Positions 25,090 through 33,843 are shown, numbered from the stretch's first letter. The stretch is 64,000 bases of DNA from Olsenella_K absiana (GCF_036408855.1 NZ_JAZGJQ010000012.1:1-64000), one strand, 5' to 3'. The notes: generated by a model not told the origin, from the sequence alone. Made by a program: numbers and translations.

Positions 25090-26691
25090 ATGGACAACGG
25101 CGAGGACCGGGCGCGCAGCGCCTTCGGCAACGACCAGGGCTCCAGGACCTACCGCAAGGCGGTGCGCACGAAGGAGCGCTACCTCCGGAGGTTCGGCGAC
25201 GACTCGCGGACGAGCTATCACCTGGCCAGCGCGGACGTGCCCGTAATCTCGCACGCGCTCGGCGTCAGGAACCTGGTGCTCGCCGGGGCCGGGGCGACCG
25301 GCGCAGCCGGGGCCGGCGCGGCCGGGGCCGGGGCCGGGGCCCAGGCGGACGCCCGCCCGTTCGACATCCGCGCGGACGCCCGCACGGCACCACGCCCGCC
25401 CGCGACCGAGCGCACGGTGCCGGGATCCGACGGCTCGCCGGTCGTCGTCGGCAACATCCGCATGGGGTTCGGCCACTACCGGATCTCGATGGCGATCGCG
25501 TCGGCGGCGCACGCGATGGGCTACACCCCCTACTGGTTCGACCTCGCCTCCTTCGCGGGGAGCACCGGCTCCAAGGTGATAGCGCACCAGAACGACCTCT
25601 ACTCGCTCGGCTCGCGGCTCTCGCAGCGGTTTGCGCCGTTCAACCGCCTCGTCTGGGAGCCGCTCAACAGCGAGGGCTTCCGCAGGCTCAGCTACAACGC
25701 CGGCGACCAGAAGGTCTCCGAGCTGTGCGTCCCCCTCTTCGCGGACCTCGACCGCGACGTGCCCTTCGTGGGCACGCACGTCTGGCCGGCCCAGGCCGCC
25801 GTGCACGCGGGGATGACCCACGTCGTGAACGCCATCCCGGACAACTGGCCGATGGCGCTCCACCTGGCCGAGGGCGCGATCCATGCGGTCCAGACGCCGA
25901 GCGCCTACCTCGGCTACCACCAGCTGCGCGGCATGGACCCCAGCCGGCAGCTCAGGCCGATGCCGGAGGGCTCGCTCGTCTACACCGGCCACTACGTGGA
26001 CCACGAGCTCGCGAGCAACGTCGGCGCCGACTGCGCCGCCCGCAGGGCGCGCGTCCTCGGCGGCGGGCCCGTCCGCTACCTGCTCTCCGTCGGCGGGGCG
26101 GGCGCGCAGCAGGGCCTCTTCGCGGCCATCGTCGCCCACCTCCTCCCCTACGTGCGGCGCGGCGAGGCGGTGGTCTTCCTGAACGTGGGCGACCACCGCG
26201 ACGTCTGGGAGGGGCTTGCCAGCTCGGTCGACGGGCTCGCCACGCTCGCGCAGACCCACTTCGACGACTTCGCCGACGTGGCGCGCTTCGCCGAGGCCGC
26301 GCGCGCCGGCGACGCCAGCGGCGTGCACGCCTTCTGCGACAAGGACATCTTCTCGGCCGTGTACAGCTCGAACGTGCTCATGCGCTGCTCGGACGTGCTC
26401 GTCACCAAGCCGAGCGAGTTCTCGTTCTACCCGGTCCCCAAGCTGATGATCCACCGCGTCGGCGGGCACGAGGCGTGGGGGGCGATAAGGGCCGCGGAGG
26501 TCGGCGACGGCACCTACGAGATGGGCCGCGACGACGAGGTGCTCGCGATGGTCGACTCGCTGCAGGCGGACCGCGAGCTCGTGGGGTTCATGTGCGACCG
26601 GATCGAGGACGCGTGGCGCGCGGGCGTATACGACGGCGCCTACCGCGTCGTGGACCTCGCGGTGCGGGGGATCGCGGCCGCCGGCCGATAG
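25090..26691 (+). CDS. GT-B-fold glycosyltransferase-like protein
   Basis: 533 residues; AAGGAGG precedes the ATG. After a variable Ala/Gly linker (about 65-95), GNIRMGFGHYRISMAIASAAHAMGY (about 117-141) looks like the nucleotide-sugar/acceptor loop of MurG- and MGDG-synthase-type GT28 enzymes (G.GH..A.A.A). RYLLSVGGAGAQQG (about 335) marks the second Rossmann domain, and VTKPSEFSFYPVPKLMI is the typical late GT-B segment. Donor and acceptor are unknown. It faces a TetR-controlled alpha-galactoside operon across a shared operator and is probably co-regulated. Function beyond the fold is inference. Confidence 0.6.
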   Translation: MDNGEDRARSAFGNDQGSRTYRKAVRTKERYLRRFGDDSRTSYHLASADVPVISHALGVRNLVLAGAGATGAAGAGAAGAGAGAQADARPFDIRADARTAPRPPATERTVPGSDGSPVVVGNIRMGFGHYRISMAIASAAHAMGYTPYWFDLASFAGSTGSKVIAHQNDLYSLGSRLSQRFAPFNRLVWEPLNSEGFRRLSYNAGDQKVSELCVPLFADLDRDVPFVGTHVWPAQAAVHAGMTHVVNAIPDNWPMALHLAEGAIHAVQTPSAYLGYHQLRGMDPSRQLRPMPEGSLVYTGHYVDHELASNVGADCAARRARVLGGGPVRYLLSVGGAGAQQGLFAAIVAHLLPYVRRGEAVVFLNVGDHRDVWEGLASSVDGLATLAQTHFDDFADVARFAEAARAGDASGVHAFCDKDIFSAVYSSNVLMRCSDVLVTKPSEFSFYPVPKLMIHRVGGHEAWGAIRAAEVGDGTYEMGRDDEVLAMVDSLQADRELVGFMCDRIEDAWRAGVYDGAYRVVDLAVRGIAAAGR

Positions 26692-26753
26692 CCCGCAGCG
26701 TTCCGCCCCCCCCGCTCGAGGCCGCGTACGAACCTTAGGCCAACCCCATAAAA

Positions 26754-26785
26754 GAGCGCCCCTCGGCGAAGCCGAGGGGCGACTC
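26754..26785 (-). terminator. Rho-independent terminator of the MHS transporter gene
   Basis: An 11-bp stem (CGCCCCTCGGC / GCCGAGGGGCG) with a 3-base loop and extra flanking pairs is followed on the minus strand by TTTTAT. Confidence 0.75.
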
Positions 26786-26886
26786 ATGAAGGATCTCGTT
26801 GCGAGCCTTGCCGCGAGCCTTGCCGCGGGCCTTGGCTGCGCTCCCGGGTCGCGAACCGCCGCGCGGGCGGCTCGGATCCGCTGCAA

Positions 26887-28212
26887 CTACGCCTCGAAGC
26901 TCACGTCCTTGCCCTCCTTGATGAGGAGCAGGGCGACGAGGGCGACCACGGACATCGCGGCGAGGTACCAGCCCACGCCCTGGATGCCGAAGGCGAGCAC
27001 GAGCGCCGTGGCGATCGTGGGGGCGAAGGCGCCGCCGAGGATCGAGGCCAGGTTGTACGCCAGGCCGGATCCGGAGTAGCGCACCTTGGCCGGGAAGAGC
27101 TCGGGCAGGTAGGCGCCGCACGGCCCGAAGAGGGTGCCCATCAGGCAGAAGCCGACGGAGAGGAAGAGGAAGACGTTGGCCACGTTCTGGGTCGCAAGCA
27201 GCTGCGGCGCGAAGAAGCTGAAGACCACGGTGAGCACCGTCGCGAGCAGCACCGTCGGGCGACGACCGTACCTGTCGGCGGCCAGGCACCCCACGACCAC
27301 GAAGGCGGCGAAGAAGAACACGGCGCCGAGCTCGAGCTTGAGGTAGTCGGTCTGGGCGAACCCGAGGGTCTTCACGCCGTAAGCGAGCGACCAGGTGCCG
27401 AGCAGGTAGAAGAGGGTGTAGGTGATGCCCATCGCGCAGGTGCCGAGCACGACCTGCTTCCAGTACTTGGCGAGCTCTCGCAGCGGGCTCTTGACGACGC
27501 GGTCCTCCCGGACGGCCTTCTGGAACACGGGCGTCTCGCTCATACGCTCACGGACGAGCAGGCCGACGACCACGAGCACCGCGGAGAGCAGAAACGGGAT
27601 GCGCCAGCCCCACGCGACCATGGTCTCCTCGGAGAGGTTGGTCTCCAGCAGCAGGTTCACGCCATACGCGAAGAAGAACCCGATGGGTGCGCCCAGGTTG
27701 GGGAAGGACCCCCACAGCGCGCGCTTGTCGGCAGGCGCGTTCTCGGTCGCCACGAGCGCGGCGCCGGACCACTCGCCCGCGAGCCCGAGGCCCTGGCAGG
27801 CGCGGCAGACGCACAGCAGCACGACGGCCATGGGCCCGAGCACCTCGTAGCCGGGCAGGAGGCCGACGACGAAGGTCGAGATGCCCATCATCAGCAGGGC
27901 CGCGACCAGGGTCCTCTTGCGGCCGAGCTTGTCACCGAAGTGGCCGAACAGCAGCGAGCCGAAGGGGCGCGCCAGAAACGAGACGGCGAAGGTCACGAAC
28001 GAGAGCAGCGTCGCCAGGAAGGGGTTCTGCTTGGCCACGCTCGTGAAGAACACGAGGCCGAAGTAGCTCGCCGCGGCGATGGAGTAGCAGTAGTTGTCGT
28101 AGAACTCGATTGCGGTGCCGATCATCGAGGCCGCCATGACCTCGAGCACCGAGTCTCGGTGAGGCGCCTCGGTCGCCGTCGGGGCGGCCAGTGTTGCAGC
28201 TTGCGTGGACAT
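26887..28212 (-). CDS. MFS transporter, metabolite:H+ symporter (MHS) type
   Basis: 441 residues with 12 TM segments from the ATG at 28212 (GAGAGGAGAC upstream). MHS traits are GTAIEFYDNYCYSIAA in helix 1, LARPFGSLLFGHFGDKLGRKR in loop 2-3, and CRACQGLGLAGEWSGAALVA in helix 4. Relatives carry proline/betaine, citrate, ketoglutarate or shikimate. The substrate is not evident. The mRNA leader contains a 16-codon reading frame and two hairpins that look like an attenuator. Confidence 0.88.
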   Translation of the reverse strand: MSTQAATLAAPTATEAPHRDSVLEVMAASMIGTAIEFYDNYCYSIAAASYFGLVFFTSVAKQNPFLATLLSFVTFAVSFLARPFGSLLFGHFGDKLGRKRTLVAALLMMGISTFVVGLLPGYEVLGPMAVVLLCVCRACQGLGLAGEWSGAALVATENAPADKRALWGSFPNLGAPIGFFFAYGVNLLLETNLSEETMVAWGWRIPFLLSAVLVVVGLLVRERMSETPVFQKAVREDRVVKSPLRELAKYWKQVVLGTCAMGITYTLFYLLGTWSLAYGVKTLGFAQTDYLKLELGAVFFFAAFVVVGCLAADRYGRRPTVLLATVLTVVFSFFAPQLLATQNVANVFLFLSVGFCLMGTLFGPCGAYLPELFPAKVRYSGSGLAYNLASILGGAFAPTIATALVLAFGIQGVGWYLAAMSVVALVALLLIKEGKDVSFEA

Positions 28213-28272
28213 TGGGTCTCCTCTCTCCTTCGATGTCCCGCCTCGGTCGGGTCGGCGGCATCGAAACGAGAA

Positions 28273-28341
28273 GGGCCCGGTGCCGCCAGTCTTGACAGCC
28301 CGGGCCCCGAGGGTCCACGGCCGTCCGCGGTGCGGACGGCC
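28273..28341 (-). promoter_or_regulatory. Two leader hairpins, possible attenuator
   Basis: In transcript order (minus strand) there is first a perfect 10-bp hairpin (GGCCGTCCGC with a 3-base loop, 28319-28341). An 8-bp hairpin (GGGCCCGG / CCGGGCCC, 28273-28307) follows, with TTCTCGTTT after it. The second has the form of a terminator 60 bases before the transporter start. The layout with the small frame upstream suggests transcription attenuation. Confidence 0.5.
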
Positions 28342-28362
28342 CGTTGAGTCAGCCACCCGCAC

Positions 28363-28413
28363 CTACCTAATGCCGGTAATCTCGATTCGTGCGATCTTGG
28401 TGGCCTGGAACAT
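28363..28413 (-). CDS. Candidate leader peptide MFQATKIARIEITGIR
   Basis: A 16-codon frame with its own ribosome-binding site (GGGAG before ATG) begins at 28413 and ends at TAG just before the attenuator-like hairpins of the MHS transporter. It has no homologue I know. The rest of the leader up to 28672 is AT-richer and holds the likely promoter, but no other gene. Confidence 0.45.
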   Translation of the reverse strand: MFQATKIARIEITGIR

Positions 28414-28672
28414 CTTGTCTCCCTTGCTTCCTGCGCTTGGGCGTGCCCATGCACGTCGCCGGGGGCGCTTGCGCACGTCCCCTTCGCGCGGCGCCCATGA
28501 TGCTCCCCAGAAGTTCACCGAGAGCCACAAATTCATGACCCTTAACACGCGAGTAACACTCGACAGACGGCATGTTTTTGTCGGTAGATGCACCATATGC
28601 AACGTTAGACGGAGAGATTGCAGCTAGAGGAGAAAAACGCGTCACGACCTTATGCGAGAGGGATGACAGGCC

Positions 28673-29323
28673 CTACCCCTCGGCACCGCCCTCGACGCCC
28701 TGGCCCTTGATGCGCGGCAGAATCCTGCGGCAGAACCACACCAGCGCGGCGACCCCGAGGGCGGCGACCACGGCGTAGGTCGCGAGGTCGATCGCGCTCG
28801 CGGCGCCGGAGGCGGCCTCGCGCCAGGCGCCGCCCGCCCAGAAGCCGAGCGAGCAGAGCACCGTGTTCCACGCGAGCGACCCCGCGAAGGTCATGAGGGA
28901 GAACCTGCCCAGGCCCATGCGGGACATGCCGGCGGGGACGGAGATCAGGCTCCTCACCACGGGGATGCAGCGGCATATGAGCACCGTCGCCTGCCCCTTG
29001 GTCTCGAACCATCCGAACGCCGCGCGCACGTCGGACTCCTCGAAGCCGAGGGCGCGGGCCGGCCTGGATGCGAGCAGGCGCGAGAGCCTCGCCTCGTCGA
29101 GTGCGGTGCCGGCCGCGTAGAGCACGTACGCGCCGGCGAGCGACCCCACGGTCGCCGCCAGGACCGCGAGCGGGAGCCACAGGGCGCCCGTGCTGGAGAA
29201 GAAGCCGGCGAGCGGCAGGATAAGTTCGCTCGGAATCGGCGGGAAGACGTTCTCGAGGAAGATCAGCGCCCCGACGGCCAGGTAGCCGAACTGCGAGATG
29301 AATGCGAAGATCGCGTCCTGCAT
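28673..29323 (-). CDS. DedA-family membrane protein
   Basis: 216 residues. FLENVFPPIPSELILPLAGF near the start and ICRCIPVVRSLISVPAGMSRM in the middle are the two DedA/SNARE-associated motifs, including the conserved acidic residue and Arg pair. Family members (UPF0043, DedA) translocate lipid carriers such as undecaprenyl phosphate or phosphatidylethanolamine across the membrane. About five hydrophobic segments are seen. It stands alone downstream of a two-component system. Confidence 0.9.
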   Translation of the reverse strand: MQDAIFAFISQFGYLAVGALIFLENVFPPIPSELILPLAGFFSSTGALWLPLAVLAATVGSLAGAYVLYAAGTALDEARLSRLLASRPARALGFEESDVRAAFGWFETKGQATVLICRCIPVVRSLISVPAGMSRMGLGRFSLMTFAGSLAWNTVLCSLGFWAGGAWREAASGAASAIDLATYAVVAALGVAALVWFCRRILPRIKGQGVEGGAEG

Positions 29324-29455
29324 GGGATACCTCCAGGATGGGTCCGCACCGGCGCGGGCCGGCGCCCTCGTAATAGGTCCCCATCCTAGGAAGCCGCCCT
29401 AAAGCCCTCCCAACGGCAGGATAAACTCTGGATAAACTCGAGCGCGCCATCCGGG

Positions 29456-29551
29456 CGCGGGCGCGGCGGGACGGCCGGCCGCGTACGCGCACCGCCGGGC
29501 GCGACGGCCGGACGCCGGGCGCGGCGGCCGGACGCCGGCCGCGGCCCGGCG
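29456..29551. repeat. GC-rich repeat block after the response regulator
   Basis: GACGGCCGG / GCGGCCGGACGCCGG phrases are repeated several times between the DedA gene and the response regulator stop. It may form hairpins that terminate the regulator transcript. Confidence 0.5.
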
Positions 29552-30259
29552 TCACTCGTCGCGCACGATGTAGCCCGCGCCCCGCACCGTCTGGATGACG
29601 GCAGGGTGCCCCGGGTCCTTCTCGACCTTCTCGCGCAGGCGGTTGACGTGGACGGTCACCGTCGCCGAGTCGCCGACGGCGTCGAGCCCCCAGACCCGCT
29701 CGTACAGGGCGTCGCGCGAGAAGACCGTGCCCTTGTGCGAGAGCAGGAAGACGAGAAGCCCGTACTCTCGGTTGGTGAGCTCGACCAGCCTGCCGCGAGC
29801 CCACACCTCGTGGCTGCTGGTGTCGACGACGAGGCCGTCAGCGCCGAGGAGCCGCCGCGCCTCCCTGTCTGCCGTGCCGGCACCGTCGCGCCCGTGGCGC
29901 TCGGCCGTGGCGATCGCGGCCTTGACCTTGGCCACGAGCACCGAGGGCGAGAAGGGCTTGGTCACGTAGTCGTCCGCGCCGAGCCCCAGGCCGCGGATCT
30001 GGTCGATGTCCTCGGAGCGCGCGGTCACGAGCAGCACCGGCACCGCGCTGCGCTCCCGCAGGCGGCGCAGCACATCGAAGCCGCTCATGCCCGGCAGCAT
30101 TACGTCGAGGAGAACGGCCGCGAAGCCGCCGGCGAGCGCGCGGGCGAGGCCGTCGTCGCCACTCGTCGCGATCTGGGTCTCGAAGCCGGAGACCTCGAGG
30201 TAGTCCCGCTCCAGGAGGGCGATGTCCTCGTCGTCCTCCACTATCAGGATGCGTTGCAT
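29552..30259 (-). CDS. OmpR-family response regulator
   Basis: 235 residues. The receiver domain starts MQRILIVEDDEDIALLERDYL, with the phosphorylated Asp in VLLDVMLPGMSGFDV and the conserved Lys in YVTKPFSPS. The C-terminal winged helix includes LTNREYGLLVFLLSHKGTVFSR and the ending VRGAGYIVRDE. It starts 4 bp after the kinase gene, so the two form one operon. Targets are unknown. Confidence 0.93.
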   Translation of the reverse strand: MQRILIVEDDEDIALLERDYLEVSGFETQIATSGDDGLARALAGGFAAVLLDVMLPGMSGFDVLRRLRERSAVPVLLVTARSEDIDQIRGLGLGADDYVTKPFSPSVLVAKVKAAIATAERHGRDGAGTADREARRLLGADGLVVDTSSHEVWARGRLVELTNREYGLLVFLLSHKGTVFSRDALYERVWGLDAVGDSATVTVHVNRLREKVEKDPGHPAVIQTVRGAGYIVRDE

Positions 30260-30263
30260 CGGA

Positions 30264-31760
30264 TCACTCCCCTGCCGTGTCGTCCTCCCGAGCCAGCGAG
30301 GTCGCGGGGAAGTGCAGGAGGATGGCAAGCCCGCCCGAGGGGGACTCGGCCGCCTCCGCCGTCCCGCCCATCCGCCGCATCGCGCGCGCCACGATCGCAA
30401 GCCCGAGCCCGGAGCCCGAGCCGGTGTGCTGGCGTGCGGGGTCGCTCCGGTAGAAGACGTCGAACAGGCGCGCTCGCTCCTCCGCCGGGACCCCCGCCCC
30501 ATCGTCGCACAGCGAGACCGTGGCGACGCCGTCCTTCTCGCCCACCGAGACGCTGAGGGTGCCGCCGGCCGCGTACTTGGCGGCGTTGGACACGACGTTG
30601 GCGATGCAGCGCTGGAGAAGGGCGCGGTCGACCCGGCATCCGACGGCGGGGGCGGCTCCGCTGGCGGCGGGGGCGGCGGGCGTCTCCACGATCCGGATCG
30701 CAGGCTCGTCGTAGCTCGGTGACAGGTCCTCGATGATCTGGTGCACGGTGGTCGCAAGGTCGGTCGTGGCGAGGTCGCAGGGATAGTCGTCCAGGTCGAG
30801 CTTGGAGAACAGGAAGAGGTCCTCCACCAGGCGCGACAGCTCCTGGGTCTTGCGGCGGATGGTCCTGAGGTAGCGGTCGCGCTGCTCGGGCGTTGATGCG
30901 ACCCCGTCGAGCAGGCCCTCCACGTAGCCCTGGATCGAGGTGAGCGGCGAGCGCAGGTCGTGGCTGACGCCCGCGACGAGCTCGCGCCGGCGCCGCTCGT
31001 CGGCGACGCCGCTCCTCTCGGCCTCCTCGAGGCGCTCGGCCATCTCGTCGAAGTCGTCGCAGATGGGGGCGAACTCGTCCTGGCCCGGGTAGTCGATCCG
31101 GTACGCGAGGTCGCCGTCGGCGACGCGGTCGACGCCGTCGGCGAGCAGCGACAGCCCGTCGGTCAGTCGGTCGTAGACGAGGCGGCGGCCCAGCCGGTCC
31201 ATCGCGAGCGTGGAGACTACGGCTGCCACGAGGATGACCAAGGCGGACATGAGGGCGGCGGTCTTGATCGCGTCTCCCCTGGCCTCGGTGTAGCTACCGA
31301 AGAGCGCGACGTGGTAGGCGCCCTCGGCGTGCAGGTAGAGGCTCGTCCCGGCGGCGGACACGAGCGCGCCGTTCTTGTCGTCCAGGGGTCGCGTCGCGGC
31401 GAGAAGGGCCTGCTCCTGGCTGGGCTCACCCGAGCCGAAGACGACGTCGCCCGCCTGGTCGTACACCTTGAGGGTCATGCCGCTGCCCTCGACCTGCTGG
31501 GCGAGCACCGAGAGGGCGGAGTCGCGCGCAGGCTCGTCCGAGCTTGCCGCCAGGATGCCGCCAGCGGACTCGGAGACGACGCGGCCGAGGGTGGTCATGT
31601 CCTCGGCGTCGGATATCCCCAGGTCGAGGCCACCGTGCACCTGCGCGAGGAAGACGCCTACGCAGGCGAGGCCCACCAGGACGCAGACCACGAGGGGCAC
31701 GACCAGCGTGAGGACGTTGGAGAGGCGGAGGCGCTGCCGGATGGTGGTGAGTCGCGGCAT
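30264..31760 (-). CDS. Sensor histidine kinase
   Basis: 498 residues from the ATG at 31760 (AAAGGAG upstream). One TM near the start (SNVLTLVVPLVVCVLVGLAC), an extracellular sensor of about 130 residues, a second TM (ALMSALVILVAAVVSTLAM), a HAMP linker, and the HisKA helix GVSHDLRSPLTSIQGYVE with the phospho-accepting His. The ATPase domain shows NVVSNAAKYA, CDDGAGVP and GSGSGLGLAIV. It pairs with the response regulator just downstream. The sensor resembles no domain I can name. Confidence 0.92.
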   Translation of the reverse strand: MPRLTTIRQRLRLSNVLTLVVPLVVCVLVGLACVGVFLAQVHGGLDLGISDAEDMTTLGRVVSESAGGILAASSDEPARDSALSVLAQQVEGSGMTLKVYDQAGDVVFGSGEPSQEQALLAATRPLDDKNGALVSAAGTSLYLHAEGAYHVALFGSYTEARGDAIKTAALMSALVILVAAVVSTLAMDRLGRRLVYDRLTDGLSLLADGVDRVADGDLAYRIDYPGQDEFAPICDDFDEMAERLEEAERSGVADERRRRELVAGVSHDLRSPLTSIQGYVEGLLDGVASTPEQRDRYLRTIRRKTQELSRLVEDLFLFSKLDLDDYPCDLATTDLATTVHQIIEDLSPSYDEPAIRIVETPAAPAASGAAPAVGCRVDRALLQRCIANVVSNAAKYAAGGTLSVSVGEKDGVATVSLCDDGAGVPAEERARLFDVFYRSDPARQHTGSGSGLGLAIVARAMRRMGGTAEAAESPSGGLAILLHFPATSLAREDDTAGE

Positions 31761-31888
31761 CACGAGCTCCTTTCGCGCGGGGTCGGTCACGCGACGCGGC
31801 GGCACCGACGGCCCTGCGTGGGGCCGCTGGCGCCGCTGGCGCCGTGCTGGAGAAGTGACGCTCGCACGAGCCTAGCACGAACGTGCTG

Positions 31889-33025
31889 CTAGGCGGACTC
31901 CCGAGCGAACCAGCCCTTCGTCCGGTTGGCGATCCTGACGAGGGTCAGCATCACGGGAACCTCCGTGAGCACGCCCACCGTGGTGGCAAGCGCCGCCGGA
32001 CTCGTCGTGCCGAAGAGCGCGATCGCGACGGCGACCGCGAGCTCGAAGAAGTTGGAGGCGCCGATCATGCCCGCGGGCGCGGCGACGTCGAAGGGAAGCC
32101 GCACCAGCCTCGCCGCGCCATAGGCGACGAAGAAGATCAGGAAGGTCTGGATGACGAGGGGCACCGCGATGAGCACGATGTGCAGCGGGTTGTCCAGGAT
32201 GACCTCCGCCTGCGAGCTGAAGATGATCACCAGCGTGGCGAGAAGGCCGACCGTGGTGGCGTTGTCGAACTTGTGCACGAAGACCTCGTCCAGGTAGGCC
32301 GCGCCCTTGGAGCGGGTGACGCCCACGCGGGTGAGCACGCCGCCCACGAGCGGGATCACCACGAAGAGGAAGATGCTCACGAAGAGCGTCGCGTAGGGCA
32401 CGGCCACGTTGGAGACGCCGAGCAGGAACTTCACGATCGGCACGAAGAGCACGAGGATGATCAGGTCGTTGGTGGCGACCTGGACCACGGTGTAGGCGGG
32501 GTTGCCGTGCGTCAGCGAGCTCCAGACGAAGACCATCGCCGTGCAGGGAGCCGCGCCCAGCAGCACCGCTCCGGCGAGGTACTGGGTCGCCAGATCAGGC
32601 GAGATCAGGCGCCCGAACACCACGAAGAGGAAGAGGTAGGCGATGGCGTACATGGTGAACGGCTTTATCGCCCAGTTGGTGACCCAGGTGACGACGAGCC
32701 CGCGCGGGTTCTTGCCCACGTTCCTGATGCTCTGGAAGTCGACCTTGATCATCATCGGGTAGATCATGACCCAGATGAGAACCGCGATGGGGATGGAGAT
32801 CCCCGCCACCTGCAGCCTGCCGAGGAACTCCGGCACCGCAGGGACGAAGTGCCCCAGGAGCACCCCCGCCACCATGCAGAGGAGCACCCATACGGTCAGG
32901 TAGCGCTGGAAGAAGCTGATCGCGCCGCCTTCGGTCGCGCCCCTGCGGACCGCGCCCTCGTCGAGCACGCCCTTGTCGCCCACGCCCTTGTCGCCCACGC
33001 CCTTGTCGCCCACGCCGCACCACAT
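31889..33025 (-). CDS. ACR3-family arsenite efflux permease
   Basis: About 378 residues with ten TM segments. ACR3 features: FFQRYLTVWVLLCMVAGVLLG, the Cys-containing LLGAAPCTAMVFVWSSLTHG (the conserved Cys of ACR3) and PAGMIGASNFFELAVAVAIALFG. It exports arsenite or antimonite. The start is uncertain: the ATG at 33025 is followed by three 15-bp repeats (GGCGACAAGGGCGTG), each offering a GTG after a purine block, and family homology begins only after them. No arsR or arsC gene is next to it. A good promoter lies upstream. Confidence 0.88.
   Translation of the reverse strand: MWCGVGDKGVGDKGVGDKGVLDEGAVRRGATEGGAISFFQRYLTVWVLLCMVAGVLLGHFVPAVPEFLGRLQVAGISIPIAVLIWVMIYPMMIKVDFQSIRNVGKNPRGLVVTWVTNWAIKPFTMYAIAYLFLFVVFGRLISPDLATQYLAGAVLLGAAPCTAMVFVWSSLTHGNPAYTVVQVATNDLIILVLFVPIVKFLLGVSNVAVPYATLFVSIFLFVVIPLVGGVLTRVGVTRSKGAAYLDEVFVHKFDNATTVGLLATLVIIFSSQAEVILDNPLHIVLIAVPLVIQTFLIFFVAYGAARLVRLPFDVAAPAGMIGASNFFELAVAVAIALFGTTSPAALATTVGVLTEVPVMLTLVRIANRTKGWFARESA
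32966..33010. repeat. 15-bp tandem repeat at the ACR3 start
   Basis: Three exact units of CACGCCCTTGTCGCC. On the coding strand each is GGCGACAAGGGCGTG, which encodes GDKGV and supplies an in-frame GTG. Confidence 0.92.
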
Positions 33026-33095
33026 CCCTTCGACGACGTCGCAGCCAGCCCCGTGCCAGCCTCGCGTCGCACCCTGATGGAACCTGACGCAGCAG

Positions 33096-33124
33096 AATCT
33101 ATCCGTTATATCGATACTTGTCAA
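33096..33124 (-). promoter_or_regulatory. Promoter of the ACR3 gene
   Basis: On the minus strand TTGACA (33119-33124) and TAGATT (33096-33101) are separated by exactly 17 bp in an AT-rich patch. The sequence around it (ATATCGATAC) may be the target of an arsenic regulator. A start here would give a leader of about 65 bases. Confidence 0.7.
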
Positions 33125-33401
33125 ATTGTAATTATGTCGATTGGTTGTCGACGTCGCACGAGAGGTTGACCAGCCTTGTCGGCGCTTGTCGGCGCGGCGC
33201 AGGGATTGGCCAGACCTCCTTCGGCAATCGAGGTCTCGACGACGCCCAAGGCGACCTCTGCGCCAAGACGACGGCGGCCCCCTTGTGAAGACGGTCACGC
33301 GCTCGGAGATGACGAGGCGCTGAGAGGCCGTATGAGCCCTCTGGATTCGCGCCATGACATCTAGCCCATGACACAGAGCGGCTCATAGTGTGTAGGCGCA
33401 T

Positions 33402-33524
33402 GAGCAAATCGCTTTTTGCGAACAAAATCTTCGATTTTTGTTCGCAAAACGAATTATGATCACTAGTCATAAAATCTTTTCTCGACAAAATTGGCCGATT
33501 TTGTCGAGAAAAAGCGATTTGCTC
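33402..33524. repeat. Nested palindrome with cloverleaf potential
   Basis: The outer arms are a perfect 16-bp inverted repeat (GAGCAAATCGCTTTTT at 33402-33417 and its complement at 33509-33524). Inside are three hairpins: a 14-bp stem (TTTTGCGAACAAAA, 33414-33449), a 6-bp central stem (TTATGA...TCATAA, 33454-33472) and a 15-bp stem (TTTTCTCGACAAAAT, 33477-33512). The element is about two-thirds A+T in otherwise GC-rich DNA. No gene overlaps it. Its nature is unknown. Confidence 0.85.
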
Positions 33525-33819
33525 GTACACCCGGGAGCACAAGGGCTCTAGAGAATCAGCTTTGGACGGCCTCTCACGGTCCGCCGAATGCACGGTCCGC
33601 TGACTGCAAGAGCCACGCCGTACGAGCCACGAAAGATAGCAAATAAGGGGCAGGAACAGATATGAGCGCGGGCGCCCAAGGACTGGGCGCCCGCGCGGCA
33701 ATGCTCACAACCCCGCGCATTAGCTGAGGCGACCGGGGGGGGCGAAAGCTCGGCCGCCAACGGACTCGCGGACAGCAGACCCGCAGCCAGCGGACTCGCT
33801 AGTCTAGGCCACCCCGCTG

Positions 33820-33843
33820 GCGGCCGGCCGCGCGGCCGGCCGC
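33820..33843 (-). terminator. Palindrome after the surface-protein gene
   Basis: A perfect 24-bp GC palindrome made of GCGGCCGGCCGC and its mirror lies 6 bp after the stop codon on the minus strand. There is no T-run. Confidence 0.45.

Noticed and set aside
26705..26714. A C-run as a phase-variable tract
   Set aside because: It lies after the stop codon of the GT-B-like gene and is not inside or close to the start of a gene.
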